Shown here piece by piece: positions 30,781 to 43,852 of a stretch of DNA of 64,000 nt; position 1 is the first letter of the stretch, and each line of letters starts with the position of its first letter. The stretch comes from Acidobacteriota bacterium (GTDB lineage: Bacteria > Acidobacteriota > Vicinamibacteria > Vicinamibacterales > Vicinamibacteraceae): the NCBI GenBank assembly GCA_020845575.1, contig JADLFL010000016.1, positions 116,542 to 180,541 of the forward strand, written 5' to 3'. Made by a program: the position numbers and the translations under genes. Below the pieces are notes generated by a model. It was not told the DNA's origin, searched no databases, and was given only the letters and a program-made list of their open reading frames with translations.

Positions 30781-31162
30781 TCTGGATCAGGCACTCACCC
30801 ACCTTCGCTGCTGTGCAGTTCCGGTGGGCAAGCCAAGGGTGCCCCTACATCTTCAGGAGAGGCGCGTGCGAGCGGGACGTTGCGTCAACTCGTTCCGGAA
30901 CGAGTTCCTTCTGCGACGTCGCTCATGACAGGCCATGCAACTTGCAGTGACAACTCGTCACGAGCCGAATGATTTCGCTTGACAACGTTTCGACGGGCCA
31001 TCGGCACGTGATGCCACACGAGCGCTGCGCGACGTCTCTCGCGGGCCGCGGACGCGCTGGTGGCACGAACGGCGTGGCTGTTGGCAGAGACGTCTCGAGT
31101 ACTCGCGATCGCCTCGTACGTCGGCTCCCATGAGGCCGAAAAACCTCGTGATACAAGGGAAC

Positions 31163-32233
31163 ATGACGACGACATGTCTGTTCTCGGAACTCGATGACCG
31201 CACGCTGATCGACGTCGCGAAACAGCTGGCGATCGACGAGCGGCGCGCAACCGCGACGCTGTTGCGCGCACTCGTGGAGGTCGACGCGCGGCGTCTCTAT
31301 CTCGGTGAGGGCTGCGCGTCGCTGTTCGTGTGGTGTACGCAGGTCCTGCATCTGTCCGAGGGCGGCGCGTACAACCGCATCGAGGTCGCCCGTGCGGCGC
31401 GCACGTACCCGATCATCCTGGATCTCGTCGAGCAGTCGGCGATCACGCTGACGACAGCACGCCTGCTGGCGCCGCATCTGACGCCTGAGAACCATGCGCG
31501 CGTGTTGGAAGAGACGCGGCACAAGTCGAAGCGGGAAGTCGAGGCGATGATCGCGGCATTGCATCCGAAGCCCGCCGCCCCCACTGTCATTCGCCGGGTG
31601 CAGGAGCGTCGCGTTGTTGAGCCATCACTCGCGCCTGCGCCAGACGACGCATCGAGTGCGGGACGACTGCCGGTGACACCAGACCCGCACGTGCCCCGCA
31701 TCGAGTTCGCCGCGGCTCCGGCGCGCATCGAGCCACTTGCGCCACAGCAGTATCGGATTCAGTGCACGCTGTCGCGCGAGACGCACGACACACTCCGTCG
31801 AGCACAGGCTCTGTTGCGGCACGCCGTGCCGACGGGTGACGTGGGTGAGATCCTCGGTCGTGCGCTCGTGCTGCTGGTGCAGGACCTCGAGCGTCGTCGC
31901 TTCGCGAAGACGACGAGGCCACGTGAGGGAACACCAACGGACTCACGATCTCGTCACATTCCCGCGGCGGTACGCCGGACGGTGTGGGCGAGAGACGAGG
32001 GGCGATGTGCGTTCCAGGGACGTCACGGTCGGTGCAGGGAGACGGCGCGCCTGGAGTTCCACCATCTCGAACCGTATGCCGTGGGCGGGGCGGCGACCGC
32101 GGACAACATCGCCCTGCGCTGCCGCGCGCACAACGCATACGAGGCGCGCCTCTTCTTCGGCCAGCCCGCGATGTCCCACGTGCCGCAGCCCAGCACGCCT
32201 CGCGCCATCAGCGCAGGGCCTCCATCCGAGTGA
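31163..32233 (+). CDS. HNH endonuclease domain protein (DUF222-like)
   Basis: 356 residues. An N-terminal helical region (LFSELDDRTLIDVAKQLAIDERRATATLLRALVEVDARRLYLGEGCASLFVWCTQ) resembles the DUF222-type part seen with HNH domains; the C-terminal HNH motif is RDEGRCAFQGRHGRCRETARLEFHHLEPYAVGGAATADNIALRCRAHN, with H-H near residue 298 and Cys zinc ligands. This family is highly repeated in acidobacterial genomes and may be a mobile or defence nuclease, though function is unproved. ATG 31163 follows AAGGGA by two bases. No neighbouring methylase or partner gene, so not a classical restriction system. Confidence 0.9.
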   Translation: MTTTCLFSELDDRTLIDVAKQLAIDERRATATLLRALVEVDARRLYLGEGCASLFVWCTQVLHLSEGGAYNRIEVARAARTYPIILDLVEQSAITLTTARLLAPHLTPENHARVLEETRHKSKREVEAMIAALHPKPAAPTVIRRVQERRVVEPSLAPAPDDASSAGRLPVTPDPHVPRIEFAAAPARIEPLAPQQYRIQCTLSRETHDTLRRAQALLRHAVPTGDVGEILGRALVLLVQDLERRRFAKTTRPREGTPTDSRSRHIPAAVRRTVWARDEGRCAFQGRHGRCRETARLEFHHLEPYAVGGAATADNIALRCRAHNAYEARLFFGQPAMSHVPQPSTPRAISAGPPSE

Positions 32234-32473
32234 AGCGCCTGGCCTCCACCGCGGCGGGGCGAACGATGGAGCGAACGGGCTTCAGAGTTCATGAAGCCAT
32301 CGCGTCCGGGCGCGGGTGGCGCCGGACGGGGCGGCCCCGCCCGCCCGCAAGCGCGGTAGCCGTACGAGTGCTTTTCGCGCTGAGGACGGGTGGGGCTGTC
32401 CGGCGACAGGACCCGCGCCTTCACGTGGCTCGCGATGGCTTCACAGGCTCGTCGGCTCGTTCGTGTGGGCTCG

Positions 32474-32695
32474 TCATGAGCGCGCCGTCGGCTCGCCGCC
32501 AGGCGAGCTGAACGCGAGTCGAATGACGCAGCGTTGGCAGATGCAGGACTTGTTGCGCAGGTCGGGATGGACGCGGTCGAGGATGTCCTGCGAGAATGTG
32601 ACGTCGGCGCACCAGCAGCTTGCGGCGCCGCGTTCGGCGCCGCAGTCGTTGGCCTCACCGCACAGCGGACACCGCGTCGGGTCGACCGTCTCCAT
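32474..32695 (-). CDS. Small cysteine-rich CWC protein
   Basis: 73 residues with the CWC signature: CPLCGEANDCG at the start, a central CWC, F..DILDRV, and CICQRC. Eight or more Cys suggest one or two metal or iron-sulfur sites. The CWC family is uncharacterised. ATG 32695 lies seven bases downstream of the metH stop on the same strand, so it is probably co-transcribed with metH. The downstream tail (GGEPTARS) is short and ordinary. Confidence 0.82.
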   Translation of the reverse strand: METVDPTRCPLCGEANDCGAERGAASCWCADVTFSQDILDRVHPDLRNKSCICQRCVIRLAFSSPGGEPTARS

Positions 32696-32701
32696 CGAAC
32701 G

Positions 32702-36574
<3,873 letters not shown>

Positions 36575-36635
36575 GAAGGAGTTCTCAAACGTAACATCCA
36601 CGAATCTACCTTTTGTGATGGATGGATGCAAGGGA

Positions 36636-36666
36636 CGGCAACCGGCAACCGGCAACGGGCAACCGG
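36636..36666. repeat. GGCAACC repeat between divergent metH and SGNH genes
   Basis: CGGCAACC, GGCAACC, GGCAACGGGC and AACCGG units lie in the 127-bp space between the two divergent starts, where promoters would be expected. Confidence 0.8.
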
Positions 36667-36701
36667 ATGCTCGGGATCCCAGGAGTTCAGGTACCCGGCG
36701 T

Positions 36702-38099
36702 ATGCTCTGCGGCATGGTTGCCTTGCGTGCGCGTCTGTTCCTGTCGCTGGCGCTCTGCGGTATGGTCCTGATTGCCCCGCCGTTGGCCGGTACGGCGTGC
36801 GCGCAGGTGGCGGCGCCGGCGGCGTCGGCCAGCCTCGACATCCCGGACAACGACGAGGGGCTGCCCGGCGTGGGCCCGCTGCGACGCCATACATGGTTCA
36901 GGAAGCTGTGGCACGACAAGCGGACGGCGTGGGCGTCGCAGGTGCAGCAGGATCAAGGGGCCGTCGTCCTGCTCGGCGATTCGATCACGCAGGGCTGGAA
37001 CGACCGCCTGCCGGCGGCGTTCCCGGGGATGAAGGTCGCCAACCGCGGGATCAGCGGCGACACCTCGCGCGGCGTGCTCCTGCGTCTGCAGGGCGACGTC
37101 ATCGCGCTCAACCCGAAGGCCGTCGTCCTCCTCATCGGTACCAACGACATCGAAGAAGGTGCGCGCCCGGACGTCGTCGAGCGCAACGTCAAGGCGATTC
37201 TCGAAGCGCTGCGCGCGCACAACCCGCGCATGCCGATCGTGCTGTGCGAGGTGTTCCCCAGTTCGAGCACGAAGAACCGTCCCACTGCGGTGATCAAGGA
37301 GACCAATGCGCGCCTGCTGGCGCTCGTGAAGCACGACGCGCAGGTCACGCCGATCGACACGTGGCGGCTCTGGGCCACCGCCGAAGGCGACGCGCCGATC
37401 GCGGAGTTCCCTGACCTCCTGCACCTCAACGACGCCGGGTACGCGCGCTGGACGGCGGCGCTGCGTCCAGTGCTCGAATCGCTCGGGCTGTTCACGCCGG
37501 CGCCGACGGCGTTCGCCCTTGAACCCGGGTTCGAGGCGCTGTTCAACGGCCGCGACCTCACGGGCTGGGGCTATCGCGTCACCACCGAGCAGGAGCGGGC
37601 CATGGCGGCGCGCTGGAAGGAGAAGGACCCCATCAACGCCGCCTCGTGGCCTGTCGTCGACGAGCCCGTGCAGTTCGATGGACGTACGTCGAGCGCCGAC
37701 GGGCGCTGGCACGTGATCGCCGATCACATCGCGGCGCTCACGCCTCCGGCCGGCCGCAGCATCCAGCAGTTGTGGACGACGCGGAGCTTCGACGGCGACT
37801 TCGTGCTGAAGCTCGAGTTCCGCGCGACGCCGAACGCCGACGGCGGCGTGTTCCTTCGCGGGCCGCAGCTCCAGGTGCGCGACTACAGGTTGGCGGGTCC
37901 TTACACGTCGCTCGCGTCGTATCGGCCGCAGGAGTGGAACGAGCTCGTCGTGACGGTGAAGGGCGAGACGGCCCTGGTCACGTGCAACGGCGAGGTCATC
38001 GAGAAGGCCTTCGTCGTCCCCGCGTCGGGCCCCATCGGGCTCGAAGCCGATCGTGGACAGATGGAATACCGCCGCATCCGCATCTCGCAGTCGCGCTGA
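36702..38099 (+). CDS. Secreted SGNH/GDSL hydrolase fused to a DUF1080 domain
   Basis: 465 residues, exported (leader through [11 protein letters not shown]). First half: SGNH hydrolase with catalytic Ser in [11 protein letters not shown], Gly in ISGDTSRG, Asn in GTNDIEEG and the C-terminal Asp/His pair in LLHLNDAGY. Second half (about 280-465): DUF1080 3-keto-disaccharide-hydrolase-type jellyroll ([15 protein letters not shown]...[31 protein letters not shown]). Probably acts on polysaccharide or glycoside decorations. ATG 36702 is used; ATG 36714 is an alternative with a slightly shorter leader. An AGGAG lies at 36681-36685, too far for either to be well placed. Confidence 0.92.
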   Translation: MLCGMVALRARLFLSLALCGMVLIAPPLAGTACAQVAAPAASASLDIPDNDEGLPGVGPLRRHTWFRKLWHDKRTAWASQVQQDQGAVVLLGDSITQGWNDRLPAAFPGMKVANRGISGDTSRGVLLRLQGDVIALNPKAVVLLIGTNDIEEGARPDVVERNVKAILEALRAHNPRMPIVLCEVFPSSSTKNRPTAVIKETNARLLALVKHDAQVTPIDTWRLWATAEGDAPIAEFPDLLHLNDAGYARWTAALRPVLESLGLFTPAPTAFALEPGFEALFNGRDLTGWGYRVTTEQERAMAARWKEKDPINAASWPVVDEPVQFDGRTSSADGRWHVIADHIAALTPPAGRSIQQLWTTRSFDGDFVLKLEFRATPNADGGVFLRGPQLQVRDYRLAGPYTSLASYRPQEWNELVVTVKGETALVTCNGEVIEKAFVVPASGPIGLEADRGQMEYRRIRISQSR

Positions 38100-38111
38100 C
38101 CGGGCGGCGCG

Positions 38112-39230
38112 TCAGGCGAGCGCGCGCGTCAGCAGCGCGTACGCCTGCTGGCGCGCCTCGTCGGGGAAGTCGTGATCGGCGTCCGGATGGATCACCGTGA
38201 GGCCATCAGGCGCGCCGAGCAGCCGGTAGACGGGCCGCGCGGCAGCGGCGATGCGATCCACGCTCGCCCAGCGGAAGTTCGAGTCGCGCAGCGGTGCGCT
38301 GATGAAGCACGGGCGCGGCGCGAGCGCGCCGATCATCTCGGCGAAGTCGAAGGGGATGGCGTCGAGCCGGCCGGCGTAGTCGAGCAGCCGCGGCATGTAG
38401 CGGAGCTGACACCAGCCCTTCTCCGGCTGCCAGACCTGCGGATTGCCATCGTAGTAGTCCGTGTACAGGTCGAGCCCGCAACTGGAGACGACGGCCGCGA
38501 TCCGTTCGTCGAACACGGCGGTGTAGACGGCGTTGTGTCCGCCCAGTGAGTGTCCGATCGCGCCGACGCCGCCGGGCCGCACGAACGGCAGCGACTCCAG
38601 CAGGTCCACGCCGCGCATGTTGTCCCAGATGGCCTTCATCGTCCCGCTCACGTAGCCGAGTCCGCGAACGTCAGGTTGATAGCGGGCGAGCAGTGGATAG
38701 GACGGTGCGAGCGTCACGAAGCCGCGTTCGGCGAGTTCGGCGGCATACGCGCGGTTCGGGCGTCCGCCGAGACCGACGACCACGTCGTGGCCGATTTCGT
38801 GGTCGGTTGGATGCAGGCACAGGATGGCGCGTGCGGATGCGCGTCCAGACAGCGCGGTCTTGGGCACGAGCAGCCACGCCGGCGTTCGCGAGCCCGGCTC
38901 CGACGCATACGTGATCGCCCGGCGCACGTAGGTGCCGGCATCCACCTCACTCGTGATCTGGATGTCGAGCGGCGTCCGTCGTTCGCTGCCTGGCACCGGT
39001 CCCATCACGTCCTGCATCGCGCTGGCGATCGCGGCGCGTCGTCGGCGCCATTCTGCAGGCGTGGTGACGGAACGAATCGCGCCCGCATCATCCCGATAGA
39101 GGAGCAGGTCGAGGCGATCGAGCCTGGCGGGGCCGGACGGCTGACCCTGCGCATGCGCGCGCACTGTCGCACCACACGCAGCGGCACCGAGTCCCTGCAG
39201 GAACGTTCGACGACTCGGAGACCAGATCAT
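38112..39230 (-). CDS. Tat-exported alpha/beta hydrolase (esterase-like)
   Basis: 372 residues. The N-terminus SRRTFLQGLGAAACG is a twin-arginine signal. The hydrolase core has the nucleophile in AIGHSLGGHN and the catalytic His in PDADHDFPDEA. It resembles dienelactone-hydrolase or acetyl-xylan-esterase-like enzymes found beside DUF1501/DUF1553 genes. The frame begins at GTG 39239 but ATG 39230 precedes the signal better. Convergent with the SGNH gene, 12 bp apart, and probably the last gene of the minus-strand series that starts near 46459. Confidence 0.9.
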   Translation of the reverse strand: MIWSPSRRTFLQGLGAAACGATVRAHAQGQPSGPARLDRLDLLLYRDDAGAIRSVTTPAEWRRRRAAIASAMQDVMGPVPGSERRTPLDIQITSEVDAGTYVRRAITYASEPGSRTPAWLLVPKTALSGRASARAILCLHPTDHEIGHDVVVGLGGRPNRAYAAELAERGFVTLAPSYPLLARYQPDVRGLGYVSGTMKAIWDNMRGVDLLESLPFVRPGGVGAIGHSLGGHNAVYTAVFDERIAAVVSSCGLDLYTDYYDGNPQVWQPEKGWCQLRYMPRLLDYAGRLDAIPFDFAEMIGALAPRPCFISAPLRDSNFRWASVDRIAAAARPVYRLLGAPDGLTVIHPDADHDFPDEARQQAYALLTRALA

Positions 39231-39326
39231 GCGCCGCACTTCACCGCAACGTGTGTCACTGCGTCAACCAGAGGTGCAGCCGCCGCATTTTATCCGGCGG
39301 ACGGGTGACGCGCCTGGTGTGCCCCG

Positions 39327-41459
39327 TCAGTCGGGCAGCGCGAACGCCACGATCGTGCCGCCGGCGGGCCTGCCTGACTTCCCGCCACCGGCCGAGATCA
39401 CCACGTACTGCTTGCCGTTGGCCATGTACGTACTCGGCGTGGCGGTGCCACTGAAGGGCAGCGTCGCCCGCCACAACACGCGGCCCGTCTTCTTGTCGAA
39501 CGCGCGGAACGTCTCGTCTGCCGACGCGCCGATGAAGATCAGGCCGCCCGCCGTGACGACGGGGCCGCCGTAGTTCTCGGTGCCCGTCGGCGGAATGCCG
39601 CGCGCGGTGAGTTCGGGATACTCGCCGAGCGGCACCTTCCACAGCAGTTCGCCGGTGTTCATGTCGACGGCGTTCAGCGTGCCCCACGGCGGTTTGATCG
39701 CGGGATAGCCTTCGCGATCGAACCAGCGCTGGAATCCACCGAATGCATACGGCGGCTCGACCTCCGTGTCATCGTCGGCCTTCGCGTTCGTCGCAGGCGT
39801 CTCCGCGCCGAAGAGGAACCCGACGATGGCGGTGCGCTGGCGCTGACTGAGACGCTCGAAGGGCGGCATGCGGCCGCCCCCCTGGACGATCACGTTCGCC
39901 ACGTATTCCTGCGTGCGCGTGCCTTTCAATGTGTCGAGTCGCGGCATGCCTCCGCGTGGATCACCGCGTCGATCGGCACCATGACAGGCAGCGCAGTGAA
40001 CCAGGTACTGCCGGTGGCCCAGGCTCAACGCCGCGCCCGACTCGTCGCGCGTCGGGATCATCCTGTAGAACCACGGGATCTCGTTGACGTTCGCGTAGAG
40101 CACGCCGTCGGGATCGACTGCCGCGCCACCCCACTCGAAGCCCCCGTCCGGGCCGGGGAACAGGATCGTCTCGTCGGTGCTCGGCGGCGGCATGGCACCG
40201 GCGTTGCCGCTGCGCGCGAGGCGCTCGCTCGTGAGCAGGCTCGCCATGGGCGAGATGTCCGACACATCGTCTGCGGTATAGCGCTGGCGCATGAGCGGCG
40301 CGGGCTTCTCGGGCACGGGTTGCGTGGGCCACACCTGCACGCCGGGAATACGCGCGGGCGTCGTCGGACGCTCGTGGATCGGCCACAACGGCACGCCCGT
40401 CACGCGATCGAACGCGAAGAGCAGCCCGTGCTTGGTGCCCTGCGCGACGGCGTCGATGCGTTTGCCGTCGTGCGTCACGCTGAGCAGCGTCGGCGGCGCG
40501 GGCATGTCGAGGTCCCACAGATCGTGATGGACGATCTGGTAGTGCCAGAGACGGCGCCCCGTGTTGGCGTCGAGGGCGATCACCGAATTGGCGAACAGGT
40601 TCTCGCCGTACCTGTCGGCGCCCCAGAAGTCGGGCCCCGCGGTCTCGGTGGAGACGTACACGATGCCGCGCTGTTCATCCACCGAATGCCCGGACCAATC
40701 CGACGCGCCGCCGATCGTCTTCCACGCGTCTGGCGGCCACGTCTCGTAGCCTTCTTCACCGGGCCGCGGGATCGTGCGGAACGTCCACTTCAGTTCGCCT
40801 GTCCGTACGTCGAACGCCCTGATGCCGCCGGCCACGTCTTCCGGGATGAGCCCGCCGAGGATCAGCAGGTCCTTGTACACGACGCCCGGTGTGTTCAGCT
40901 TGACCGATGGCGTGCCGCCGAGGCCGAGCCCACGTCCGAGGTGGATAGAGCCGTTGTCGCCGAACGTGCGAATCGGCTTGCCTGTCGCTGCGTCGAGCGC
41001 GTACAACCATGTGCCGGCCGACGTGAACACGCGCCTGTCGCTGCCGTTGGCCCAGTACGCGAGTCCGCGCTGCCTGTTGCCGACGGCGTCTTCGCGTTCC
41101 GTCAGCGGATCGAAGCGCCACCGCACGGCGCCCGTTGCCGCGTCGAGCGCGAAGACGTGCCGCGCCGGCGACGCCGTGAAGAGCACACCGTCGACGATCA
41201 AGTTGTTCGTCTGGTAGTCCCCCTTCGCGACAGGCGTCGTCTTGTCAGCGGCTGCTGACGCGATCGTGTCGAACGTCCACGCGACCTTCAGCCCGCTCAC
41301 GTTGGCCGTCGTGATCTGGTCGAGCGTGGAGTAGTGCGTGGTCCCCTTGTCGCCGAGATACGACGACCAGTCCGCCCCCGCCCCGAACGGCGGCGCGGCC
41401 GTCGAGCCGCAACCCGCCACTGCGAGCGCGACACTCACGATGCAGGCCAGGGCCCGCAC
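39327..41459 (-). CDS. PQQ-dependent quinoprotein dehydrogenase with embedded cytochrome c
   Basis: About 710 residues, lipoprotein-type leader (ALAVAGC lipobox). Eight-bladed propeller repeats of the DAATGAVRWRFDP and NTGRRLWHYQIVHHDLWDLDMPAPP type match membrane quinate/glucose dehydrogenases. A cytochrome c domain with CAACH (about residue 490) is inserted before the last propeller blades (TLNAVDMNTGELLWKVPLGEYP). Periplasmic alcohol or sugar oxidation is likely. Start GTG 41459 is preferred because AGGAAAT precedes it; the longer frame to 41504 adds MMNDWSPATGNRK, which is repeat-encoded. Confidence 0.92.
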   Translation of the reverse strand: MRALACIVSVALAVAGCGSTAAPPFGAGADWSSYLGDKGTTHYSTLDQITTANVSGLKVAWTFDTIASAAADKTTPVAKGDYQTNNLIVDGVLFTASPARHVFALDAATGAVRWRFDPLTEREDAVGNRQRGLAYWANGSDRRVFTSAGTWLYALDAATGKPIRTFGDNGSIHLGRGLGLGGTPSVKLNTPGVVYKDLLILGGLIPEDVAGGIRAFDVRTGELKWTFRTIPRPGEEGYETWPPDAWKTIGGASDWSGHSVDEQRGIVYVSTETAGPDFWGADRYGENLFANSVIALDANTGRRLWHYQIVHHDLWDLDMPAPPTLLSVTHDGKRIDAVAQGTKHGLLFAFDRVTGVPLWPIHERPTTPARIPGVQVWPTQPVPEKPAPLMRQRYTADDVSDISPMASLLTSERLARSGNAGAMPPPSTDETILFPGPDGGFEWGGAAVDPDGVLYANVNEIPWFYRMIPTRDESGAALSLGHRQYLVHCAACHGADRRGDPRGGMPRLDTLKGTRTQEYVANVIVQGGGRMPPFERLSQRQRTAIVGFLFGAETPATNAKADDDTEVEPPYAFGGFQRWFDREGYPAIKPPWGTLNAVDMNTGELLWKVPLGEYPELTARGIPPTGTENYGGPVVTAGGLIFIGASADETFRAFDKKTGRVLWRATLPFSGTATPSTYMANGKQYVVISAGGGKSGRPAGGTIVAFALPD

Positions 41460-41469
41460 GCTCGATTTC

Positions 41470-41520
41470 CTGTTGCCGGTCGCCGGCGACCAGTCATTCA
41501 TCATTCGGCATTCCGCATTT
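41470..41520. repeat. Repeat tract at the 5' end of the PQQ dehydrogenase gene
   Basis: A GTTGCCGGTCGCCGG unit followed by an AT-richer CATTCATCATTCGGCATTCCGC stretch. The same kind of GAATG/CATTC run appears at 46472-46500, next to GGCAACC units, so the two motifs travel together. It makes an apparent N-terminal extension of the dehydrogenase. Confidence 0.7.
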
Positions 41521-41525
41521 CCGTG

Positions 41526-42272
41526 TCACGTCGTCCAGCCGCCGTCGATCACGTGGATCGCGCCCGTCGTGAAGGACGACTCGTCAGACGCGAGGTAGAC
41601 CGCGAGCTGCGCGATCTCCTCCGGCATGCCCAGGCGGCCCATGGGTTGGCGCGCGCGGAAGGCCGCGTGGACGTCCTGTTCGTTCTGCCCGCTCGCGGTG
41701 GCCTGCGTGCGGATGCGTGCGCGCAGCGACGGCGATTCGACGGTGCCCGGACAGATCGCGTTGCAGCGGATGCCCCGGCCCACGAAGTCGGCCGCGATGG
41801 CTTTCGTGAGGCCGATCACGGCTGCCTTGCTCGCGCCGTACGCGAAGCGATTCGGCACGCCGGTGACGCTCGACGCCACCGACGACATGTTGACGATCGA
41901 GCCGCGGCCCTGCGCGAGCATGGCCGGCAGGAACGCGCGCGCGAGGCGATACTGCGCCTTCACGTTCAGGTCGAACGCGCGGTCCCACTGCTCTTCGTCG
42001 CAGTCGAGGATGGTGCCCGCCGGTACCATGCCGGCGCAGTTGAAGAGCACGTCGATCGCGCCGACGTCGGCTGCCAGCGCGGCGATCGCGTCACCGTCAG
42101 TCACGTCGAGCACACGCGTCTCGCACCCGGTCAGCGTGGCCAACGTGCCGGGATCGATGTCGGTGGCGATCACCAACGCGCCTTCCCGGACGAACGCCTC
42201 GGCGCTCGCCCGCCCGATCCCCTGCCCCGCCGCCGTGATGAGCGCGCGCTTCCCAGTCAGTCGTCCAGCCAC
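41526..42272 (-). CDS. Short-chain dehydrogenase/reductase
   Basis: 248-residue SDR. Cofactor loop ALITAAGQGIGRAS, structural NCAG, catalytic Ser in NMSSVASSVTGV and YGASKAAV with Tyr and Lys. The Asp after the second strand (ATDID) suggests NAD(H) preference. Closest in feel to 3-ketoacyl reductase or sugar dehydrogenase types (2-keto-3-deoxy-L-fuconate dehydrogenase-like); substrate unproved. Start GTG 42272 has AAGGA six bases upstream. Lies in line with the PQQ dehydrogenase and DUF1501 genes, separated by repeats. Confidence 0.92.
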   Translation of the reverse strand: MAGRLTGKRALITAAGQGIGRASAEAFVREGALVIATDIDPGTLATLTGCETRVLDVTDGDAIAALAADVGAIDVLFNCAGMVPAGTILDCDEEQWDRAFDLNVKAQYRLARAFLPAMLAQGRGSIVNMSSVASSVTGVPNRFAYGASKAAVIGLTKAIAADFVGRGIRCNAICPGTVESPSLRARIRTQATASGQNEQDVHAAFRARQPMGRLGMPEEIAQLAVYLASDESSFTTGAIHVIDGGWTT

Positions 42273-42287
42273 AGGTGTCCTTCAGGT

Positions 42288-42357
42288 GAAATGCCGCGAT
42301 GCCGCGATGCCGAAATGATGGACATCCGGTGCCCGATGCCCGGTGCCCGGTGCCCGA
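42288..42357. repeat. GCGATGCC and GGTGCCC repeat array
   Basis: GCCGCGATGCCGCGATGCCG units run into GGTGCCC, GATGCCC, GGTGCCC, GGTGCCC and end exactly at the stop codon of the DUF1501 gene. The last part is the same unit set found inside mutA at 12182. Confidence 0.85.
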
Positions 42358-43845
42358 CTACGCAAACAGGTCTCGCACCGGTTTCCCGAGTCCGTCGCGT
42401 GTGACGTAGACGGGGCGACGTTCGACCGTGTAGGCCGTGTCTGGCGGAATGCCGAGGGCGTGGAAGATTGACGCGTGGAGGTGTTCGACGGGCACCGGGT
42501 TCTCGATCGTCGTACACGGACGCTCCTCGGCGGTCTTGCCGTACACGAACCCCTTCTTCACGCCGCCGCCGAACATGAGCACCGAACCCGCGGCCGTGAA
42601 GTGGCGATGCATGCCGTAGTGGCGCGGGTCGGTCATCACGTCCGGGATGTCGATCGCCTGGTCCTTCACTTCCTTGCCGACCTTTCCTTCGGTGACGGCG
42701 TCGCGCCCGAACTCGCTCGCGAGCACCACCAGCGTGCGGTCCAGGAGCCCGCGCTCCTCGAGATCGCGCACGAGCTGCGCGATCGGTGCGTCGATCAGCG
42801 CCTTCATCGCTTCCGCGCGCGAGTGCCCGTGTTCGTGCGTGTCCCAGTAGACGAACGGGATGTACTCCGACGTCACCTCGACGTAACGCGCGCCGCCTTC
42901 GACGAGCCGCCGCGCGAGCAGGCAGCCCTGGCCGAAGCGGCCGGTATTGTACGCGTTGAACGACGCTTCGGGTTCGAGCGCGAGATCGAAGGCCTTCGCG
43001 GCCGGCGATCGCAGCAGGCGATCGGCGCCGTCGAGCGCGCGCACGAGCGATTGCCGCTGGAAGTCGCTGCCGTACTGATGGACCGGCTCGCGCGAGAGCA
43101 GTTGCTCGAAGAGTTGTCTGCGGCTCTGGAAGCGCGACGTCCCGAGCGACTTCGGCGGCCGCACGGCCGACGCGGCGTCCTGCGGATCGACGATGAGGAA
43201 CGGGCCGTGCTCGGTGCCGAGGAACCCGGCGGTGTGGAACGCCTTGAGCGTGCCGATCTCGCCCGCGCCCTCGACGGTCTGGCCGATCGTGATGAACGCC
43301 GGCATGTCGGGATCGCGCGGCCCGAGCGTGCGCGAGATCGTGGCGCCGATGTGCGGCATCGCCATCGGCTGCGGCGGGATGTAGCCCGTGTGCCAGTGGT
43401 ACTGGTGCCGCGAGTGCAGGATGAAGCCGAGGTCGGCCGCGTTGAACGTGCGGATCACGGTGCCGCGATCGATCACGCTGCCGATGCGTTCGAGGCCCTT
43501 CGTGAACTTGATGTGATCGACGGCCGTGTCGATCGTGGGGAACGTGCTGAGTACGTCGTTGATGGGCACGCCCGGCGCGTACGGCGTGTAGCGCTTGGGA
43601 TCGAACGTTTCCGTCTGTGCCATGCCACCGGCCATCCACAGCACGATGACGGCGTCGGCAGTGGCGTGACGCGGTGCGCTGCCCTGTGCGCGAACCAGCG
43701 GGGGCTCGCTCCCTGCCAGCGCCGCGAGCGTGCCGGCGGCCGTCGTGCCGATGAACTGCCGGCGCGACAGGCTCGCATGGATGCGTCGCTCCTCGCGCGT
43801 GAGCGCGCTCAGGTCCTCGTCGTGCGGATGCGGACGTGTGTTCAC
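42358..43845 (-). CDS. DUF1501 family protein, Tat-exported
   Basis: 495 residues. A twin-arginine signal reads SRRQFIGTTAAGTLAALAG. The body matches DUF1501 (sulfatase-like/alkaline phosphatase fold): IVLWMAGGMAQTETFDPK, HSRHQYHWHTGYI, ASEFGRDAVTEGKVGKEVKD, GMHRHFTAAGSVLMFGGGVKKGFVYG. DUF1501 genes nearly always accompany DUF1549/DUF1553 genes, as here, in bacteria that degrade sulfated or complex polysaccharides. The enzyme chemistry is unproved. GTG start at 43845, seven bases after the upstream stop. Confidence 0.93.
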   Translation of the reverse strand: MNTRPHPHDEDLSALTREERRIHASLSRRQFIGTTAAGTLAALAGSEPPLVRAQGSAPRHATADAVIVLWMAGGMAQTETFDPKRYTPYAPGVPINDVLSTFPTIDTAVDHIKFTKGLERIGSVIDRGTVIRTFNAADLGFILHSRHQYHWHTGYIPPQPMAMPHIGATISRTLGPRDPDMPAFITIGQTVEGAGEIGTLKAFHTAGFLGTEHGPFLIVDPQDAASAVRPPKSLGTSRFQSRRQLFEQLLSREPVHQYGSDFQRQSLVRALDGADRLLRSPAAKAFDLALEPEASFNAYNTGRFGQGCLLARRLVEGGARYVEVTSEYIPFVYWDTHEHGHSRAEAMKALIDAPIAQLVRDLEERGLLDRTLVVLASEFGRDAVTEGKVGKEVKDQAIDIPDVMTDPRHYGMHRHFTAAGSVLMFGGGVKKGFVYGKTAEERPCTTIENPVPVEHLHASIFHALGIPPDTAYTVERRPVYVTRDGLGKPVRDLFA

Positions 43846-43852
43846 GGCAGCC

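Noticed and set aside
30702..30950. 82-residue open frame in the gap before the HNH gene
   Set aside because: No ribosome-binding site, no similarity, and it runs through the inverted repeat.
36575..36701. Cobalamin or SAM riboswitch ahead of metH
   Set aside because: The 127-bp gap holds a GGCAACC repeat and no recognisable B12-box or SAM-box pattern.
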